From Rhodospirillales bacterium Alpha_05 (lineage in GTDB: Bacteria > Pseudomonadota > Alphaproteobacteria > Rhodospirillales > Rhodospirillaceae): 6,448 nucleotides of DNA. Shown here in pieces: positions 6,201 through 6,448 of this stretch; position 1 is the stretch's first letter; each line of letters starts with the position of its first letter. Location of the stretch: NCBI GenBank assembly GCA_001603335.1, contig LUYR01000617.1, positions 1 through 6,448 on the forward strand. Direction: 5' to 3'. The position numbers were made by a program, and so were the translations under genes. Below the pieces are notes generated by a model, which did no database searches, was not told the DNA's origin, and saw only the letters and a list, made by a program, of their open reading frames with translations.

Positions 6201-6448
6201 ATGACCGGACGTTTGATCTACGTGATGGGCCCTTCGGGCGCGGGTAAGGACAGCGTGCTCAGAGCGGCGCGGGCACAAGCCCCCGACCGGCTGTGGTTCG
6301 CGCACCGCTACATCACCCGCCCGGCGGGCGACGCCTCGGAGAACCACGTCGCCCTGAGCGCCGACGAATTCGCGGCGCGGCAACTGGCGGGCGGCTTCGT
6401 CCTCGACTGGAGCAGCCACGGTTGGCGCTACGGCCTCGGGGTCGAGAT
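6201..6448 (+). CDS. phnN: PhnN, ribose 1,5-bisphosphate phosphokinase (5' part only)
   Basis: PhnN transfers a phosphate from ATP to ribose 1,5-bisphosphate to make PRPP, the last step linking phosphonate breakdown to nucleotide metabolism. The gene starts at ATG 6201 and stays open to the window end, giving 82 complete codons out of an expected 185-195. The N-terminus MTGRLIYVMGPSGAGKDSVL holds the P-loop GPSGAGKD at residues 10-17, with the K-D pair typical of PhnN. It continues with HRYITRPAG (residues 35-43, matching the R-x-I-T-R-P block shared with guanylate kinases), the ENHVALS segment and the start of the substrate-binding part, LDWSSHGWRYG. No frameshift or early stop is seen. It is separated from the phnH-DUF1045 operon by the inverted transferase gene, so it probably has its own promoter or relies on transcription that reads through that gene in antisense. 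Confidence 0.94.
   Translation, partial: MTGRLIYVMGPSGAGKDSVLRAARAQAPDRLWFAHRYITRPAGDASENHVALSADEFAARQLAGGFVLDWSSHGWRYGLGVE

Noticed and set aside
6171..6419. N-terminal extension of the transferase on the minus strand up to 6419
   Set aside because: It runs antisense through the phnN P-loop region, and the homologous part begins right after the ATG at 6168-6170.
1..6448. Search for CRISPR arrays, tRNA genes, insertion-sequence ends, attachment sites or a novel defence system
   Set aside because: I found no regularly spaced repeats, no tRNA-like cloverleaf, no transposase and no terminal inverted repeats by eye. Every segment is accounted for by phosphonate-metabolism genes.

Overview
The window is one continuous piece of a carbon-phosphorus (C-P) lyase phosphonate-degradation (phn) cluster. 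It is very GC-rich and gene-dense, with almost no intergenic DNA. The gene content (phnHIJKLM with a DUF1045-type gene, a hexapeptide-repeat transferase and phnN) and the high GC suggest an alphaproteobacterium. This is an inference; no RNA marker is present and I cannot name a genus.

Layout. Bases 1-5544 are a tight plus-strand operon: the 3' end of phnH (to 250), phnI (235-1332), phnJ (1329-2225), phnK (2222-3031), phnL (3034-3729), phnM (3734-4861) and a DUF1045/2H-phosphoesterase-like gene (4864-5544). Junctions are a 16-nt overlap, two 4-nt ATGA overlaps, then gaps of 2, 4 and 2 nt, the pattern of a translationally coupled polycistron. A minus-strand hexapeptide-repeat transferase (6170 down to 5541) faces this operon tail to tail, and the two share a TTAA that supplies both stop codons. 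After a 30-nt gap the start of phnN (6201 to the window end, truncated) reads to the right.

How the genes work together. PhnG (outside the window), PhnH, PhnI and PhnJ form the C-P lyase core. PhnI, with PhnG, PhnH and PhnL, makes ribose 1-phosphonate 5-triphosphate from ATP and the phosphonate. PhnM removes pyrophosphate, and the radical-SAM enzyme PhnJ breaks the C-P bond to give the alkane and ribose 1,2-cyclic phosphate 5-phosphate. In E. coli PhnP opens this cyclic phosphate and PhnN phosphorylates ribose 1,5-bisphosphate to PRPP. No phnP is visible here. The DUF1045 protein carries two H-x-T motifs of the 2H phosphoesterase type and is a plausible candidate for the ring-opening step. 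All catalytic motifs I can check in PhnJ, PhnK, PhnL and PhnN look intact.

Novelty. This is a recognisable C-P lyase locus, not an unknown system. The points most worth a second look are the possible job of the DUF1045 gene, the inverted transferase gene with its shared stop, and the drop in GC at that convergent seam.
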